Shown: one piece after another, positions 27,991 through 38,227 of the stretch
Position numbering within the stretch: position 1 is the stretch's first letter
How the letters are laid out: the number at the start of each line of letters is the position of its first letter
Assembly (NCBI RefSeq): GCF_011170125.1
Contig: NZ_BLLN01000005.1
Coordinates: 1,736,001-1,800,000, forward strand
Length of the DNA: 64,000 nt
Direction of reading: 5' to 3'
Source: Streptomyces diastaticus subsp. diastaticus
Lineage (GTDB): Bacteria; Actinomycetota; Actinomycetes; Streptomycetales; Streptomycetaceae
The notes under the pieces: model-generated
The model's input: only the letters and a program-made list of their open reading frames with translations
Told to the model about the DNA's origin: nothing
Databases searched by the model: none
Made by a program: the position numbers and the translations under genes

Positions 27991-28188
27991 GCGTACCTCT
28001 TGTTACTCAGTGTTGCGACCGGTCGTATCTCCCCATCAATCACCTGGGAAACACGCCGGTTTCCGGCCCTTCTCCGGCAACCGGATCGGGCCATCGCATG
28101 AGCGGCCGAGCCTCCGTCCCCACCGTGCCGGCCGTGCCGGTCCCCAGGCGGCGCGACCCTGCCTGGAGCACCCCGCGCTCGGGCCCGG

Positions 28189-28238
28189 CGAAGAGCGGCC
28201 CCGCCGGTCCGCACTCGGACCGGCGGGGCCGCTCTTCG
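28189..28238. terminator. Terminator of ilvE with 22-bp perfect arms
   Basis: The arms at 28189-28210 and 28217-28238 are perfect reverse complements (22 bases each) around a six-base loop, ten bases beyond the ilvE stop on the minus strand. It is the strongest single hairpin in the window and would also block plus-strand read-through. Confidence 0.85.
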
Positions 28239-28248
28239 GTGATCAGGT

Positions 28249-29337
28249 TCAGCCCAGCGGGTGCATCCACCCGTGCCGGTCCTCCGCGCGCCCCGTCTGG
28301 AGGGCGAGGAGGGCCTCGCGGAGGCGGAGGGTGACCTCGCCGGGTTCACCGTCGCCCTGGGTCCACTCGTCGGTGGCGGTCTTGACCCTGCCGACGGGGG
28401 TGATGACGGCGGCGGTGCCGCAGGCGAAGACCTCGGTGAGGGCGCCGCTGCGGCTGTCCTCGCGCCACTGGTCGATGGAGACGCGACCCTCCTCCGCCTG
28501 GTGGCCGAGGTCGGCGGCGAGGGAGAGGAGGGTGTCACGGGTGACGCCGGCGAGGAGGGAGCCGGTGAGGGCGGGGGTGACGAGACGATCGCCGTAGACG
28601 AAGCAGAGGTTCATGCCGCCCAGTTCCTCGACCCACTTGTGCTCGACGGCGTCGAGGTAGGCGACCTGGTCGCAGCCCTCGGCGGCGGCCTCGGCCTGGG
28701 CGAGGAGGGAGGCGGCGTAGTTGCCGCCGGTCTTGGCGTCGCCGACGCCGCCGGGGACGGCGCGGACGCGGTTCTCGGAGAGCCAGATGGAGACGGGCTT
28801 GACGCCGCCGGGGAAGTACGCGCCGGCCGGGGAGGCGATGACCACGAAGAGGTACTCGTCGGCGGGCCTGACGCCGAGGCCGACCTCCGTGGCGATCATG
28901 AAGGGCCGCAGGTAGAGCGACTCCTCACCGCCGTGCGGCGGGACCCATGCCTTGTCCTGGGCGACCAGCAGGTCGCACGCCTCGATGAAGGTCTCGACGG
29001 GCAGCTCGGGCATGGCCAGACGGCGCGCGGAGGCCTGGAAGCGGCGGGCGTTGGCGTCGGGGCGGAACGTCGCCACGGAGCCGTCGGGGCGGCGGTACGC
29101 CTTCAGGCCCTCGAAGATCTCCTGGGCGTAGTGCAGGACGTTGGTGGCGGGGTCGAGGGAGAGCGGTCCGTAGGGGACGAGCTGGCCGTCGTGCCAGCCG
29201 CGGCCCTCGGTCCACTTCACGGTGACCATGTGGTCGGTGAAGTGCCGGCCGAAGCCGGGGCGGGCGAGGATCGCCTCGCGCTCGGCCGCCGGGAGCGGGT
29301 GCGCGGAGGGCTTCAGTTCGATCGTCGGCGTCGTCAT
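28249..29337 (-). CDS. ilvE: Branched-chain amino acid aminotransferase
   Basis: This 362-residue class IV PLP enzyme performs the last step of Leu, Ile and Val synthesis, transferring an amino group from glutamate to the 2-oxo acid. The PLP lysine is Lys202 in [11 protein letters not shown]. The [12 protein letters not shown] start of the fold and the substrate-side motif [12 protein letters not shown] are visible. The ATG at 29337 is preceded by AAGGAC. The gene stands near leuB, cimA and ilvBNC on the same strand but is not in one operon with them. Confidence 0.97.
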   Translation of the reverse strand: MTTPTIELKPSAHPLPAAEREAILARPGFGRHFTDHMVTVKWTEGRGWHDGQLVPYGPLSLDPATNVLHYAQEIFEGLKAYRRPDGSVATFRPDANARRFQASARRLAMPELPVETFIEACDLLVAQDKAWVPPHGGEESLYLRPFMIATEVGLGVRPADEYLFVVIASPAGAYFPGGVKPVSIWLSENRVRAVPGGVGDAKTGGNYAASLLAQAEAAAEGCDQVAYLDAVEHKWVEELGGMNLCFVYGDRLVTPALTGSLLAGVTRDTLLSLAADLGHQAEEGRVSIDQWREDSRSGALTEVFACGTAAVITPVGRVKTATDEWTQGDGEPGEVTLRLREALLALQTGRAEDRHGWMHPLG

Positions 29338-29757
29338 GAGTGGTGTCCTTCACGTGTGGTGGTGACGGACCGCGCTCACGCCCGTACCTCTGCGTGGCGT
29401 GCGGCCGGGGTGCTGTCTCGCACTCCGGTCCGCTGCGTGCCACACGGACGTCCGGTATCGCCTCATTCTCCGCGGCCCCACGTTCGATTATCGCGCCGGA
29501 AGGGGCGGTGAGGGAACGCCGGGGAGGCCCCCTCCCCCGCCGTCCGTGTCGCGTGCGGCGACGCGCCGGGCGGAGGACGGTGGGGAAACGGGAGGACGAA
29601 ACGGTGGGCGCGGGGCCGCGGCGCGCACGGCGCGGGGGCGGTACGCGGGCGGGACGGGGTGAGCGCGGGCTCTGGGTGCCGGCACCCGGGGCCGCCCATG
29701 GGGAAGCCGCCGGGTTGTCCCGTGGGGACCCGGCGGCTTCGGGGTGCGTGCGCCGGG
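29338..29757. other. Intergenic region between leuB and ilvE
   Basis: This 420-base gap holds the ilvE promoter and the leuB terminator at 29703-29740. I looked for an Ile/Leu/Val-rich leader peptide ahead of ilvE and found none. Confidence 0.5.
29703..29740 (-). terminator. Terminator of leuB
   Basis: The arms GAAGCCGCCGGGT (29703-29715) and ACCCGGCGGCTTC (29728-29740) form a perfect 13-base stem just past the leuB stop. Confidence 0.75.
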
Positions 29758-30798
29758 TCAGCCGGCTACTCGTCCGGCGAGCGCGTCGCCGACGGCGTCG
29801 GTGGACCGCGCGGTGCCGTCGCGCTCCGCGAGGTCGGCGGAGACGGCCTCCTCGATGCGGGCGGCCTCGGCCTCGTAGCCGAGGTGCCGCAGCAGGAGGG
29901 CGACGGAGAGGATGGTGGCGGTCGGGTCGGCCTTGCCCTGTCCGGCGATGTCGGGGGCGGAGCCGTGGACCGGTTCGAACATCGACGGGAACTCACCCGT
30001 CGGGTTGACGTTGCCGGAGGCGGCCAGGCCGATGCCGCCGGTGACGGCCGCGGCGAGGTCGGTGATGATGTCGCCGAAGAGGTTGTCGGTGACGATGACG
30101 TCGAACCGCTCCGGCTGGGTGACGAAGAAGATCGTCGCGGCGTCGACGTGCAGGTAGTCGGTGGCGACGTCGGGGTACTCGGCGGCGACCTTGTCGAAGG
30201 TGTTCTTCCAGAGGTGCCCGGCGAAGACCAGCACGTTGTTCTTGTGGACCAGCGTGAGCTTCTTGCGAGGGCGTGCCTGGGCGCGGGCGAAGGCGTCGCG
30301 GACGACGCGCTCCACGCCGTACGCGGTGTTGACGCTGACCTCGGTGGCGACCTCGGCGGGGGTGCCGGTGCGCAGCGAGCCGCCGTTGCCCGTGTACGGG
30401 CCCTCGGTGCCCTCGCGGACCACCACGAAGTCGATCTCCGGACGGCCGGCCAGCGGGGTGGCGGTGTTCGGGAAGAGCTTCGAGGGGCGGAGGTTGACGA
30501 AGTGGTCGAAGGCGAAGCGGAGCTTCAGCAGCAGGCCGCGCTCCAGGACGCCGGAGGGGACCGAGGGGTCGCCGATGGCGCCGAGGAGGATCGCGTCGTG
30601 CTGCTTGAGCGCCTCCAGCTCCGCGTCGGGCAGGGTCTCCCCCGTACGGTGCCAGCGGCGCGCGCCGAGGTCGTACTCCTTGGTCTCCAGCTTCACATCC
30701 TCGGGGAGGACGGCGTTGAGGACCTTCAGACCCTGGGCCACGACCTCCTGGCCGATGCCGTCACCGGGGATCACTGCGAGATTGATGCTGCGAGACAT
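29758..30798 (-). CDS. leuB: 3-Isopropylmalate dehydrogenase
   Basis: This 346-residue NAD-dependent oxidative decarboxylase acts in leucine synthesis. It shows the N-terminal [10 protein letters not shown] motif, the substrate and metal motif [13 protein letters not shown], and the NAD-binding [13 protein letters not shown] segment. The length fits the short actinobacterial type. A small Arg-rich protein gene lies about 130 bases upstream on the same strand. The other leucine genes (leuA, leuC, leuD) are not in the window. Confidence 0.97.
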   Translation of the reverse strand: MSRSINLAVIPGDGIGQEVVAQGLKVLNAVLPEDVKLETKEYDLGARRWHRTGETLPDAELEALKQHDAILLGAIGDPSVPSGVLERGLLLKLRFAFDHFVNLRPSKLFPNTATPLAGRPEIDFVVVREGTEGPYTGNGGSLRTGTPAEVATEVSVNTAYGVERVVRDAFARAQARPRKKLTLVHKNNVLVFAGHLWKNTFDKVAAEYPDVATDYLHVDAATIFFVTQPERFDVIVTDNLFGDIITDLAAAVTGGIGLAASGNVNPTGEFPSMFEPVHGSAPDIAGQGKADPTATILSVALLLRHLGYEAEAARIEEAVSADLAERDGTARSTDAVGDALAGRVAG

Positions 30799-30925
30799 GG
30801 TCGCACCCTACTCCTCGTCCCACGGGGTGACACGGACCGTCCATGATGCGGACGGTCGGCGAGTCCGGGGCGGTACACGCCTCCCGCCCGGCACCGAGGG
30901 CCGGGCGGGTGCGGGGCCGAGCGGC

Positions 30926-31063
30926 TCAGTGACCGGTGGCGCCGCCGTTGTCGCGGCGGTCCAGGGCTCGCTGGAGGGCCGCGGCGGCGTTGCGGCGGTC
31001 GGTCTCGGTGGCCCGGTGGGCGCGGCGGGAGCGGCGGGCGGCGGAGGTCGTCTCTGCGGACAT
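30926..31063 (-). CDS. Small Arg-rich hypothetical protein (45 aa)
   Basis: A 45-residue frame starts at ATG 31063 with a near-consensus AAAGGAG seven bases upstream. The product (MSAETTSAARRSRRAHRAT and a second helix with NAAAALQRALDRRDN) is basic and helical with no known domain. The ribosome-binding site and codon usage make it credible. It sits upstream of leuB on the same strand and may share its transcript. Confidence 0.7.
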   Translation of the reverse strand: MSAETTSAARRSRRAHRATETDRRNAAAALQRALDRRDNGGATGH

Positions 31064-31688
31064 GGGGAGACTCCTTTGAGATCGCTGGGATCGCTGGGGC
31101 CGGACGGAATCGCCGGGAACGGCGGGTGGCGCTGGGCCTGAGGGGACGGGGCACACGCTTCGGACCGCCCCGGGGACCGCCGGCGCCGCACGGGACGGCT
31201 CCGGCCCCGGTACGGCGCCGGCGGGACGGCGCGGACCGGTCCGCGCACCAGGATCGAGAACCCCGCGACCGGAACCCGCGGCCACGAGGGCGGCCACCGG
31301 GCGATCGCACGGGAGGTCGAAGCGCCGGAAGGGACGGGGCTCCGGGCCAGCAGGGATTGCCTGCTCGTGGCGCGGGGCGCATCCGTCATTCGCTGGTTCC
31401 AGCGAGACGTTCGGCTCCTACAAAGCTAGACCCGGGGCGCGCTTCTGTCTCCACAGTTACTCGGACTTCCTACTATCTGAGACGGCTTCTTCCGGACACG
31501 CCCCCGGTGAGCCGCCCGCGCGCCCCTTCCGCGCCAGCTCACGCCGGGTTTTCCCTGGACAGAACGGCATCCTCCGGAAGAGTGGCCCGTCCCACACCGC
31601 CCCGCTCCCGCACCCCGGCCGGCGTACTCAGGGCCTCTGAGTACCCGCACCGTTCCGGCGGCCCCACCCCGGCGGGAGAGTCGGTCCC
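31064..31688. other. Intergenic region upstream of the lipid cassette
   Basis: These 625 bases lie between divergent genes. A lower-GC segment at about 31425-31490 (including TACTAT) is where promoters are most likely. Frames across the region are compositional artefacts. I see no RNA gene. Confidence 0.45.
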
Positions 31689-32399
31689 ATGTACGGCCTC
31701 TACGCACTCAAGCCCTGGTACGCGGCCCGGCTCGCCGGTGTGCGCGGGGCGCTCGCCCGGCGCCGGGTCTCCCCCGACGCCCTCACCGCCGCCGGGATCG
31801 GCGCGGCCTCGGCGGCCGGCGCCGCCCTCGCGCTGCTCCCGGCGGGCTGGGCGGGCGCGCCCGTCGCGGTGCTGCTCGCGGCACGGCTCGCCTGCGCCAA
31901 CCTCGACGGCGCGCTGGCCCGCGACACGGGCCGCAGCACCCGGCGCGGCGCCCTGCTCAACGAGACGGGTGACCGGGCCGCCGACCTCGTGGTCGTCGCG
32001 GCCTTCTGGCCCCTGGCACCGGGCTGGCTGGTCGCGCTGGCCGCCTGCGCGGCGACGCTGCCCTCCTGGGTGTCCCTGGCCGGGGCGGCCACCGGGGCCG
32101 TCCGGCTCAACGGCGGGCCGGTCGGCAAGACGGAGCGCTGCCTGCTCGCCGTCGTGGCCGCCGCCACCGGCTGGTACGCCCCGGTCCTCGCGGTGCTCGC
32201 CGTGGGCTCCGCCGCCACGGCCGTGCTGCGTGGGGCGCGCCTGTGGCGGGAGCTGGGGGCGGCCGACCGCGACGGGCGCGCGTCGGGCGAGGGGCTCCGC
32301 GCCCGCCCCGCGCCCGCGCCCGCGCTCAGCCCCGCCGCACCGTGCCCGCCCGGCGCGCCGGCCACATCCACGACCACGACCACGGGGAGAACGCGATGA
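31689..32399 (+). CDS. CDP-alcohol phosphatidyltransferase-family membrane protein with altered first Asp
   Basis: This 236-residue protein has several hydrophobic helices and the family's catalytic region at about residues 64-97. The signature normally reads D-x2-D-G-x2-A-R-x8-G-x3-D-x3-D. Here D-G-A-L-A-R, the Gly and the last two Asp (ETGDRAAD) are present, but the first Asp position is Ala (C-A-N-L-D-G). The role is therefore uncertain: it may use another lipid substrate or be inactive. The tail is Pro/Thr-rich. The stop overlaps the next start by ATGA, so the three-gene lipid cassette is translationally coupled. Confidence 0.85.
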   Translation: MYGLYALKPWYAARLAGVRGALARRRVSPDALTAAGIGAASAAGAALALLPAGWAGAPVAVLLAARLACANLDGALARDTGRSTRRGALLNETGDRAADLVVVAAFWPLAPGWLVALAACAATLPSWVSLAGAATGAVRLNGGPVGKTERCLLAVVAAATGWYAPVLAVLAVGSAATAVLRGARLWRELGAADRDGRASGEGLRARPAPAPALSPAAPCPPGAPATSTTTTTGRTR

Positions 32400-33259
32400 C
32401 CGCCGCCCTCGCCACCGCCGAGCTCCTGGCTCGCGCGGCCCCCGTCGTCGGCGGCGCGCTGGGCCTCGGCGGGGTCGCCGTCGCCGCCCTCCCGGCCCGG
32501 GTGCGGCTCCGCACCGAGCTGCGGCGACGGTGGCGTACCTGGGCGCTGGCGGCGCCGCTCTTCCTGGGAGCGTTCCTCGCGGGCCCGCCCGGGGCGTTCG
32601 CTCTGGCGGCGGGGCTCGGGGTGGTGGCGGTCGCCGAGTACGCGCGGCTGGCCGGGCTCGGCCGGGGCGAGGGGGCGGTGCTGACCGGGGCGGCGGTGCT
32701 GCTGCCACTGCTGGCCTGGCGGGCGCCGGAGCGGCTGGGCCTCCCGGCGGTGGCGCTGCTGCTGGTCGCGGCGGCACTGCCCGCGCTGCTGGACGGCGAC
32801 GCGGAACGAGGCTTCACCCGGGCGGGGCGCACGCTCCTCGGACTGCTGTGGATACCGGTGGCGCTCTGCGGTCTGGTCCTGCTGGGCCCGGCGGCGCTCG
32901 CGGTGGGCGTGGCCGTGTCGTTCGGGGATGTCGGCGCGTGGTGCGGCGGGACGGCGCTGGGCCGCCGGGGGCCGCCGGCCCGGCCGCTGTCGCCGCTCTC
33001 CCCGGCGAAGAGCTGGGCGGGTGTGCTGGGCGCGGCGGTGGCGACGGGCGCGGTGCTGGCCGCGCTGGGAGCCTGGTCGGCGGGGCTGTGGGCGGCGGCG
33101 CTCGGCGGCTGCGTCCTCGGGGACCTGCTGGAGTCGATGGTGAAGCGCGAGGCGGGGGTGAAGGACGCGGGGAGCTGGCTGCCGGGTTTCGGCGGGCTCC
33201 TCGACCGGATCGACTCCCTGCTCGTCGCGCTCGCCCTGGCCGGGATGGTGACGGCGTGA
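32396..33259 (+). CDS. Phosphatidate cytidylyltransferase (CdsA family)
   Basis: This 287-residue polytopic membrane protein carries the CdsA signature at its C-terminus: [11 protein letters not shown]...[13 protein letters not shown]. It makes CDP-diacylglycerol from phosphatidate and CTP. At least seven hydrophobic stretches are visible. It overlaps its neighbours by 4 bases on both sides. Because the upstream gene uses CDP-alcohols and the downstream one makes phosphatidate, the three products form a consistent path. A second, housekeeping cdsA presumably exists elsewhere in the genome. Confidence 0.9.
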   Translation: MTAALATAELLARAAPVVGGALGLGGVAVAALPARVRLRTELRRRWRTWALAAPLFLGAFLAGPPGAFALAAGLGVVAVAEYARLAGLGRGEGAVLTGAAVLLPLLAWRAPERLGLPAVALLLVAAALPALLDGDAERGFTRAGRTLLGLLWIPVALCGLVLLGPAALAVGVAVSFGDVGAWCGGTALGRRGPPARPLSPLSPAKSWAGVLGAAVATGAVLAALGAWSAGLWAAALGGCVLGDLLESMVKREAGVKDAGSWLPGFGGLLDRIDSLLVALALAGMVTA

Positions 33260-34464
33260 GCGCGGCCGGCGGGCTCACGGCGGCGCCCCGCACCGTACGC
33301 CGCGTGCCCCGGGCGGGCGCCCTGCTGCGCCGCCTGCTCTGGTGGTGCGTCCTGAGCCTTACCGGCGGGGTGGAGCGGCGCGGTGCGCTGCCGCCGGGCG
33401 GCTGCGTGGTGGTCGCGAACCACGCCTCGCACGCCGACACGGCCGCTCTGCTCGCCACGCTGGACGCGCGGCACGCCCCGCTGATCGGCGCCGCCGCCGA
33501 CTACTGGTTCGCCTCCCCCTGGCGCCGCCGGGTCTGCGGGCGGCTGGCGGCGGGCTTCCCGGTACGCAGGACCGGTGGCGGCCTCGGCGACCTGCTGGAG
33601 CGGACCGCGGAGCTGCGCGCGGGCCGCGCCGTGGTGCTGTTCCCCGAAGGGACGCGAGGCGCGGACGACGGGCGGCTCGGCACCTTCCACCGGGGCGCGC
33701 TGCTGCTGGCCCGGGAGGCGGGCGTGCCGGTGGTGCCGGTCGGCATCGCGGGGACGGGGCGGCTGCTGCCCAAGCACGGCCGGCTCCGTCCGGCGCTGGT
33801 CCGGGTCCGCGTCGGCGCCCCGCTCGACGCGTCGGCGGGCCCGGAGGAGGCCCGCGAGGCGGTCGGGGCGCTGCACGCCCGTACCCTCGCGGAGCCGCTG
33901 CGGGACTCGGCCGTGCGGCGACGGGTGGCGGCGCTGGTCTCCCGGCGCGGCGCGCTGCTCGCGTTCGTGTGGGCGTGCGCGGAGGCGTTGAGCTGGCCGC
34001 TGATGCCCGAGCTGCTGCTGGGCGTCGTGTGCGCGGCGGTGCCCCGCTCGGCGCTGCGGGTGTCGTCGGCGGCGCTCGCCGGGAGCGTGGCCGGCGGCCT
34101 GCTGGCACTGCACCTGGCGGCGGCGGGCGCCGACCTGCCCGCGCCGCTGACCACGGACCGGATGCGGAGCGAGGCCCGCGTGACGCTGGAGCGGGACGGC
34201 GCCCGGGCGGTCCACGCCCAGCCCTGGAACGGCGTCCCCTTCAAGGTGTACGCCGCCGAGGCGGGCCGGGCCCGGACGGATGCCGGGGCGTGGCTGGCGC
34301 ACAGCACGGCGGCGCGTGGCGTCCGGACGCTCGGCGTGGGCGCCGCGTTCGGCCTCCTCGGTTTTCTGCTGCACCGGCTGCGGCGGTTGTACGGGGTGTA
34401 CCTCGTACTGCTCGGTGGCGGGTTCGCGGTGGGGCTGGGGCTGATCGTGCGGGGCTGGGCGTGA
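33256..34464 (+). CDS. PlsC-type acyltransferase fused to a C-terminal VTT/YqaA-like membrane domain
   Basis: The protein has 402 residues. Residues 1-220 are an LPLAT domain with NHASHAD (H-x4-D catalytic motif, about 49-55), [11 protein letters not shown] with FHRGA (about 130-150) and a G-V-P-V-V-P-V segment, so it should acylate lysophosphatidate to phosphatidate. Residues about 235-402 are a separate membrane domain with three or more helices. One segment, [13 protein letters not shown], resembles the YqaA/DedA (VTT) family. The start GTG overlaps the cdsA stop. The domain boundary and the VTT resemblance are judged by eye only. A fusion of a phosphatidate-making enzyme and a possible lipid-scrambling domain is unusual. 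Confidence 0.88.
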   Translation: MSAAGGLTAAPRTVRRVPRAGALLRRLLWWCVLSLTGGVERRGALPPGGCVVVANHASHADTAALLATLDARHAPLIGAAADYWFASPWRRRVCGRLAAGFPVRRTGGGLGDLLERTAELRAGRAVVLFPEGTRGADDGRLGTFHRGALLLAREAGVPVVPVGIAGTGRLLPKHGRLRPALVRVRVGAPLDASAGPEEAREAVGALHARTLAEPLRDSAVRRRVAALVSRRGALLAFVWACAEALSWPLMPELLLGVVCAAVPRSALRVSSAALAGSVAGGLLALHLAAAGADLPAPLTTDRMRSEARVTLERDGARAVHAQPWNGVPFKVYAAEAGRARTDAGAWLAHSTAARGVRTLGVGAAFGLLGFLLHRLRRLYGVYLVLLGGGFAVGLGLIVRGWA

Positions 34465-34486
34465 GGCGGCGTGCCCCGCCCCGGTG

Positions 34487-35221
34487 TCAGCCCCGGGCCT
34501 GTCCCGTGGCCCGGGCCTGTAGCGCCGCGACGGTCGTCCCGGGCACTCCGGCGGCGGCCAGGTAGGCGGCGCCGTCGAACCAGCGGGCGACTTTGAGCAT
34601 CTCGGCGTAGGGGCTGGTGGCGTGGGCCCGGTAGGCGGCGGCCTGCCGGGCGGCCTCCTCGGCGCGGCCCATGGCGGTGAAGACGGGGGTCATCCGCTCC
34701 TCGCTGAGGGCGTAGTCGGCGGCGATCTCCTCGGGGGTGGCGCCGGCGAGGGAGAGCAGGAGCAGGGAGACGAGGCCGGTGCGGTCGCGTCCGGCGGCGC
34801 AGTGGAAGGCGACGCCGCCCGGCGCGGCGGCGAGGGCCTCGGCGCTGGCGGCGACGCGCTCGGGGAAGCGGTCGAGGAACGGCCGGTAGTGCAGGGGGGT
34901 GCCAGCGCCAGTCGGTGAACCAGGGCTCCCGGAAGGCGGTGTCCTCGATGTCCTCCAGCGGGAGGCGCACGGTGGTGATCCCGTCGGGACGGGGCGTGGC
35001 GTCGGTGCCTTGTTCGTCGTCGTTGCGCAGGTCGAGGACGGTGCGTACGCCGTGGGCGTGGGCGGCGGCCCAGCCGTCGGCGGTGAGCTTCTCGACGGAG
35101 TCGGCGCGGACGAAGGCGCCGGGGTGTGGCGGCCGAGGCCGCCGAGGTCGCGGACGTTGAAGCAGCCGTCCCGGATCAGGTGGCGGTGGGTGTGCGGATC
35201 GGGCGGCGCGGCGGCGGTCAT
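34487..35221 (-). pseudogene. Protein-tyrosine phosphatase interrupted by two compensating frameshifts
   Basis: The first part (ATG 35221, TAAAPPDPHTHRHLIRDG then FNVRDLGGLG) and the last part (LHYRPFLDRFPERV to the end) are in one frame. The middle, with RADSVEKLTADGW, VLDLRNDDEQG and LEDIEDTAFREPWF, is in another. A base missing from the G-run at 35121-35124 and one extra in the G-run at 34894-34899 explain this exactly. The repaired product would be about 244 residues with the P-loop HCAAGRDRTG (C-x5-R) of the tyrosine phosphatase group near PtpB. Homopolymer positions suggest sequencing error, but real mutation is possible. No shift is needed for the catalytic loop to be in frame with the C-terminus. 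Confidence 0.8.
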
Positions 35222-35391
35222 GGCGGGGTCCCCTCCCTCGTCACCCGGCGGCCCGTGGCGCCGCCTGGACACCGGCAGCGTAGAGGTGCCGGCGCCGGAC
35301 ATGACACCGCCCCCGTCCGGTCGGGGGTACCGGGCGGGGGCGGGACAGGGGGGGACCACCGCGTGGGGCGGCGGCCCGGTGGGCCGGAAGG

Positions 35392-37023
35392 TCAGCCCAT
35401 GTGCGGGTAGCGGTAGTCGGTCGGCGGGACCAGCGTCTCCTTGATGGCGCGGGTCAGCGTCCAGCGCATCAGGTTCTGCGGGGCGCCGGCCTTGTCGTTG
35501 GTGCCGGAGGCGCGGCCGCCGCCGAAGGGCTGCTGGCCGACGACGGCGCCGGTCGACTTGTCGTTGATGTAGAAGTTCCCGGCGGCGTAGCGGAGCTTGT
35601 CCATCGTGTACGCGGCGGCCGCGCGGTCGCCCGCGATGACCGAACCGGTCAGCGCGTAGTCGGAGACCGACTCCATCTGGTCGAGCATCGCCTCGTACTG
35701 GTCGTCCTCGTAGACGTGGACGGCGAGGATCGGGCCGAAGTACTCGGTGGTGAAGACCTCGTTCTCCGGGTCCGTGCAGGCGATGACGGTCGGGCGGACG
35801 AAGTAGCCGACCGAGTCGTCGTAGGTGCCGCCCGCGATGACGGTGCAGGTCGGGTCGGCGGCGGCGCGGTCGATGGCGGCCTTGTTCTTGGCGAAGGACC
35901 GCTCGTCGATGACGGCGCCGATGAAGTTCGACAGGTCGGTGACGTCACCCATGGTGATGGCGTCGACCTCGGCCGCGAACTCCTCCTTGAAGCCGTTGTT
36001 CCAGATCGAGGCCGGAACGTAGGCGCGCGAGGAGGCCGAGCACTTCTGGCCCTGGAACTCGAAGGAGCCGCGGGTCAGGGCGGTCTTGAGGATCGCCGGG
36101 TCGGCGCTCGGGTGGGCGACGACGAAGTCCTTGCCGCCGGTCTCGCCGACGAGGCGCGGGTAGGTGCGGTACTTCTCGATGTTGTTGCCGACCGTCTTCC
36201 ACAGGTGCTGGAAGGTCCTGGTCGAGCCGGTGAAGTGGATGCCGGCCAGGTCGCGGTGGTTCAGGGCGACCTCGGAGACGGCGAGGCCGTCGCCGGTGAC
36301 CAGGTTGATGACGCCCTTCGGCAGCCCGGCCTCCTCCAGCAGCTGCATGAGCAGCACGGCGGCGTGGGTCTGCGTCGGGGACGGCTTCCACACGACGACG
36401 TTGCCCATCAGCGCGGGCGCGGTCGGCAGGTTGGCGGCGATGGCCGTGAAGTTGAACGGCGTGATCGCGTAGACGAAGCCCTCCAGCGGGCGGTGGTCCA
36501 TGCGGTTCCACACGCCCTGGGAGTTGGCCGGGGGCTGCTCGGCGAGGATCTGGCGCGCGTAGTGCACGTTGAAGCGCCAGAAGTCGACCAGCTCGCAGGG
36601 GGTGTCGATCTCGGCCTGCTGGGCGGTCTTGGACTGGCCGAGCATGGTGGAGGCGGCCAGCGTCTCGCGCCAGGGGCCGGACAGCAGCTCGGCGGCGCGC
36701 AGGATGATCGCGGCGCGGTCGTCGAAGGACATGGCGCGCCAGGCCGGGGCGGCGGCGAGGGCCGCGTCGACGGCGTCCTGGGCGTCCTGCTCGGTGGCGT
36801 TGGCGCCGGTGCCGAGGACGGCCTGGTGGTTGTGGGGCTGGACGACCTGGAACTTCTCACCGGCGCCGAGGCGCTTGACGCCGCCGATGGTCATCGGCAG
36901 CTCGATGGGGTTCTCGGCCAGCTCCTTGAGCTTGGCCTCCAGACGGGCACGCTCGGGGGAACCGGGGGCGTAGCCGTGGACCGGCTCGTTGACCGGGGTG
37001 GGGACCTTGGTCACTGCGTCCAT
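35392..37023 (-). CDS. pruA: Delta-1-pyrroline-5-carboxylate dehydrogenase
   Basis: This 543-residue aldehyde dehydrogenase oxidises glutamate semialdehyde, the second step of proline catabolism. The catalytic Cys is near residue 328 ([15 protein letters not shown]), the base Glu is in GETGGKDF, and the N-terminal [15 protein letters not shown] and GGVKRLGAG segments are typical of stand-alone P5C dehydrogenases. ATG 37023 has an AAAGGAG site 11 bases upstream. It lies directly downstream of proline dehydrogenase, with 49 bases between. Confidence 0.96.
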   Translation of the reverse strand: MDAVTKVPTPVNEPVHGYAPGSPERARLEAKLKELAENPIELPMTIGGVKRLGAGEKFQVVQPHNHQAVLGTGANATEQDAQDAVDAALAAAPAWRAMSFDDRAAIILRAAELLSGPWRETLAASTMLGQSKTAQQAEIDTPCELVDFWRFNVHYARQILAEQPPANSQGVWNRMDHRPLEGFVYAITPFNFTAIAANLPTAPALMGNVVVWKPSPTQTHAAVLLMQLLEEAGLPKGVINLVTGDGLAVSEVALNHRDLAGIHFTGSTRTFQHLWKTVGNNIEKYRTYPRLVGETGGKDFVVAHPSADPAILKTALTRGSFEFQGQKCSASSRAYVPASIWNNGFKEEFAAEVDAITMGDVTDLSNFIGAVIDERSFAKNKAAIDRAAADPTCTVIAGGTYDDSVGYFVRPTVIACTDPENEVFTTEYFGPILAVHVYEDDQYEAMLDQMESVSDYALTGSVIAGDRAAAAYTMDKLRYAAGNFYINDKSTGAVVGQQPFGGGRASGTNDKAGAPQNLMRWTLTRAIKETLVPPTDYRYPHMG

Positions 37024-37072
37024 GGGTCTCGTGACTCCTTTGGTGCGGTTGGGATCTGCCGTCGGGAGGGAC

Positions 37073-37999
37073 TCAGCCCTTGGTGAGCATCGAGCGGAGG
37101 AAGAAGAGGAGGTTGGCCGGCTTCTCGGCGAGGCGCCGCATGAAGTAGCCGTACCAGTCGGTGCCGTACGCGGTGTAGACACGCATACGGTGGCCCTCGG
37201 CGGCGAGGCGGTGGTGCTCGTCGCTGCGGATGCCGTACAGCATCTGGAACTCGTAGTCGTCGAGCTTGCGCCCTGCGCGGTGGGCCAGCTCCTGCGCGAT
37301 GGCGACCAGCCGCGGGTCGTGCGAGCCGACCATCGGGTAGCCGTCGCCCTCCATGAGGATGCGCAGCACGCGGACGTACGCCTTGTCGATGTCGGCCTTG
37401 TCCTGGTAGGCGACGGAGGCGGGCTCCTTGTAGGCGCCCTTGACGAGGCGGACGCGGCTGCCGGCGGCGGCCAGGCGGCGGGCGTCGTCCTCGGTGCGGA
37501 AGAGGTACGACTGGATGACGCAGCCGGTCTGCGGGAAGTCCTTCCGCAGCTCCTCGTGGATGGCGAACATCGAGTCGAGGGTGGTGTGGTCCTCGGCGTC
37601 GAGGGTCACGGTGGTACCGATCGCGGCGGCGGCCTCGACGACGGGGCGCACGTTGGCGAGGGCCAGCTCGTGGCCGTTCTCCAGCGCCTGGCCGAACATC
37701 GAGAGTTTCACCGACATCTCGGCCTTGGTGCCGTGGCCGAGCCGCTTGAGGTGGCCGATCAGCTCCAGGTAGGCGTCGCGGGCGGCGGCGGCCTGCTCGG
37801 GCGTGGTGATGTCCTCGCCGACCACGTCCATGGTCAGCTCCAGGCCGCACGCGACGGCCTCCTCGATGATCGGCACGATCGCGTCGACCGTCTCACCGGG
37901 GATGAAGCGGTCGACGACCTGCTTGGTGACGGGGGCGGCCGACACGAGGCGGCGCATTCTGTCGCTGCGCGACGCGGCGAGGATCACGGGACCCAGCAT
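37073..37999 (-). CDS. Proline dehydrogenase
   Basis: This 308-residue FAD-dependent TIM-barrel enzyme oxidises proline to P5C. It shows family motifs [31 protein letters not shown] and a C-terminal [17 protein letters not shown] with the two substrate-binding Arg. I chose ATG 37999, with GGAGGTG six bases upstream, over ATG 38014. It forms an operon with the P5C dehydrogenase and is divergent from a PucR-type regulator. Confidence 0.95.
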   Translation of the reverse strand: MLGPVILAASRSDRMRRLVSAAPVTKQVVDRFIPGETVDAIVPIIEEAVACGLELTMDVVGEDITTPEQAAAARDAYLELIGHLKRLGHGTKAEMSVKLSMFGQALENGHELALANVRPVVEAAAAIGTTVTLDAEDHTTLDSMFAIHEELRKDFPQTGCVIQSYLFRTEDDARRLAAAGSRVRLVKGAYKEPASVAYQDKADIDKAYVRVLRILMEGDGYPMVGSHDPRLVAIAQELAHRAGRKLDDYEFQMLYGIRSDEHHRLAAEGHRMRVYTAYGTDWYGYFMRRLAEKPANLLFFLRSMLTKG

Positions 38000-38014
38000 C
38001 GGGCACCTCCACAT

Positions 38015-38227
38015 TGCACGAGAGATGGGCCGCCCCTCCCCGCGACCGGCCTTTGCGGGGCGTACGGCGCGAGTGCGCCCACACGGGGCACATCGGGAAC
38101 AGCATGTTCAACCACCCTGAATCTAAGGATGCCGCCGAGCCCGTGCCATCTACAGCTGTCACGCATCCGTGGCCGCGATCTCAGACATATGTATGAAGCG
38201 CGGCGCGCGCCGGGTCACAATGGGGGC
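38015..38227. promoter_or_regulatory. Divergent promoter region of the proline-catabolism operon and its regulator
   Basis: The 213 bases between the divergent starts are lower in GC around 38100-38200. The minus strand contains TTGAAC near 38105, a possible -35 for the catabolic operon. No conserved operator could be defined by eye. Confidence 0.45.

Noticed and set aside
29338..29757. A leader-peptide attenuator before ilvE
   Set aside because: I searched the minus strand for a short frame with clustered Ile, Leu or Val codons and a U-tract terminator; neither is present.
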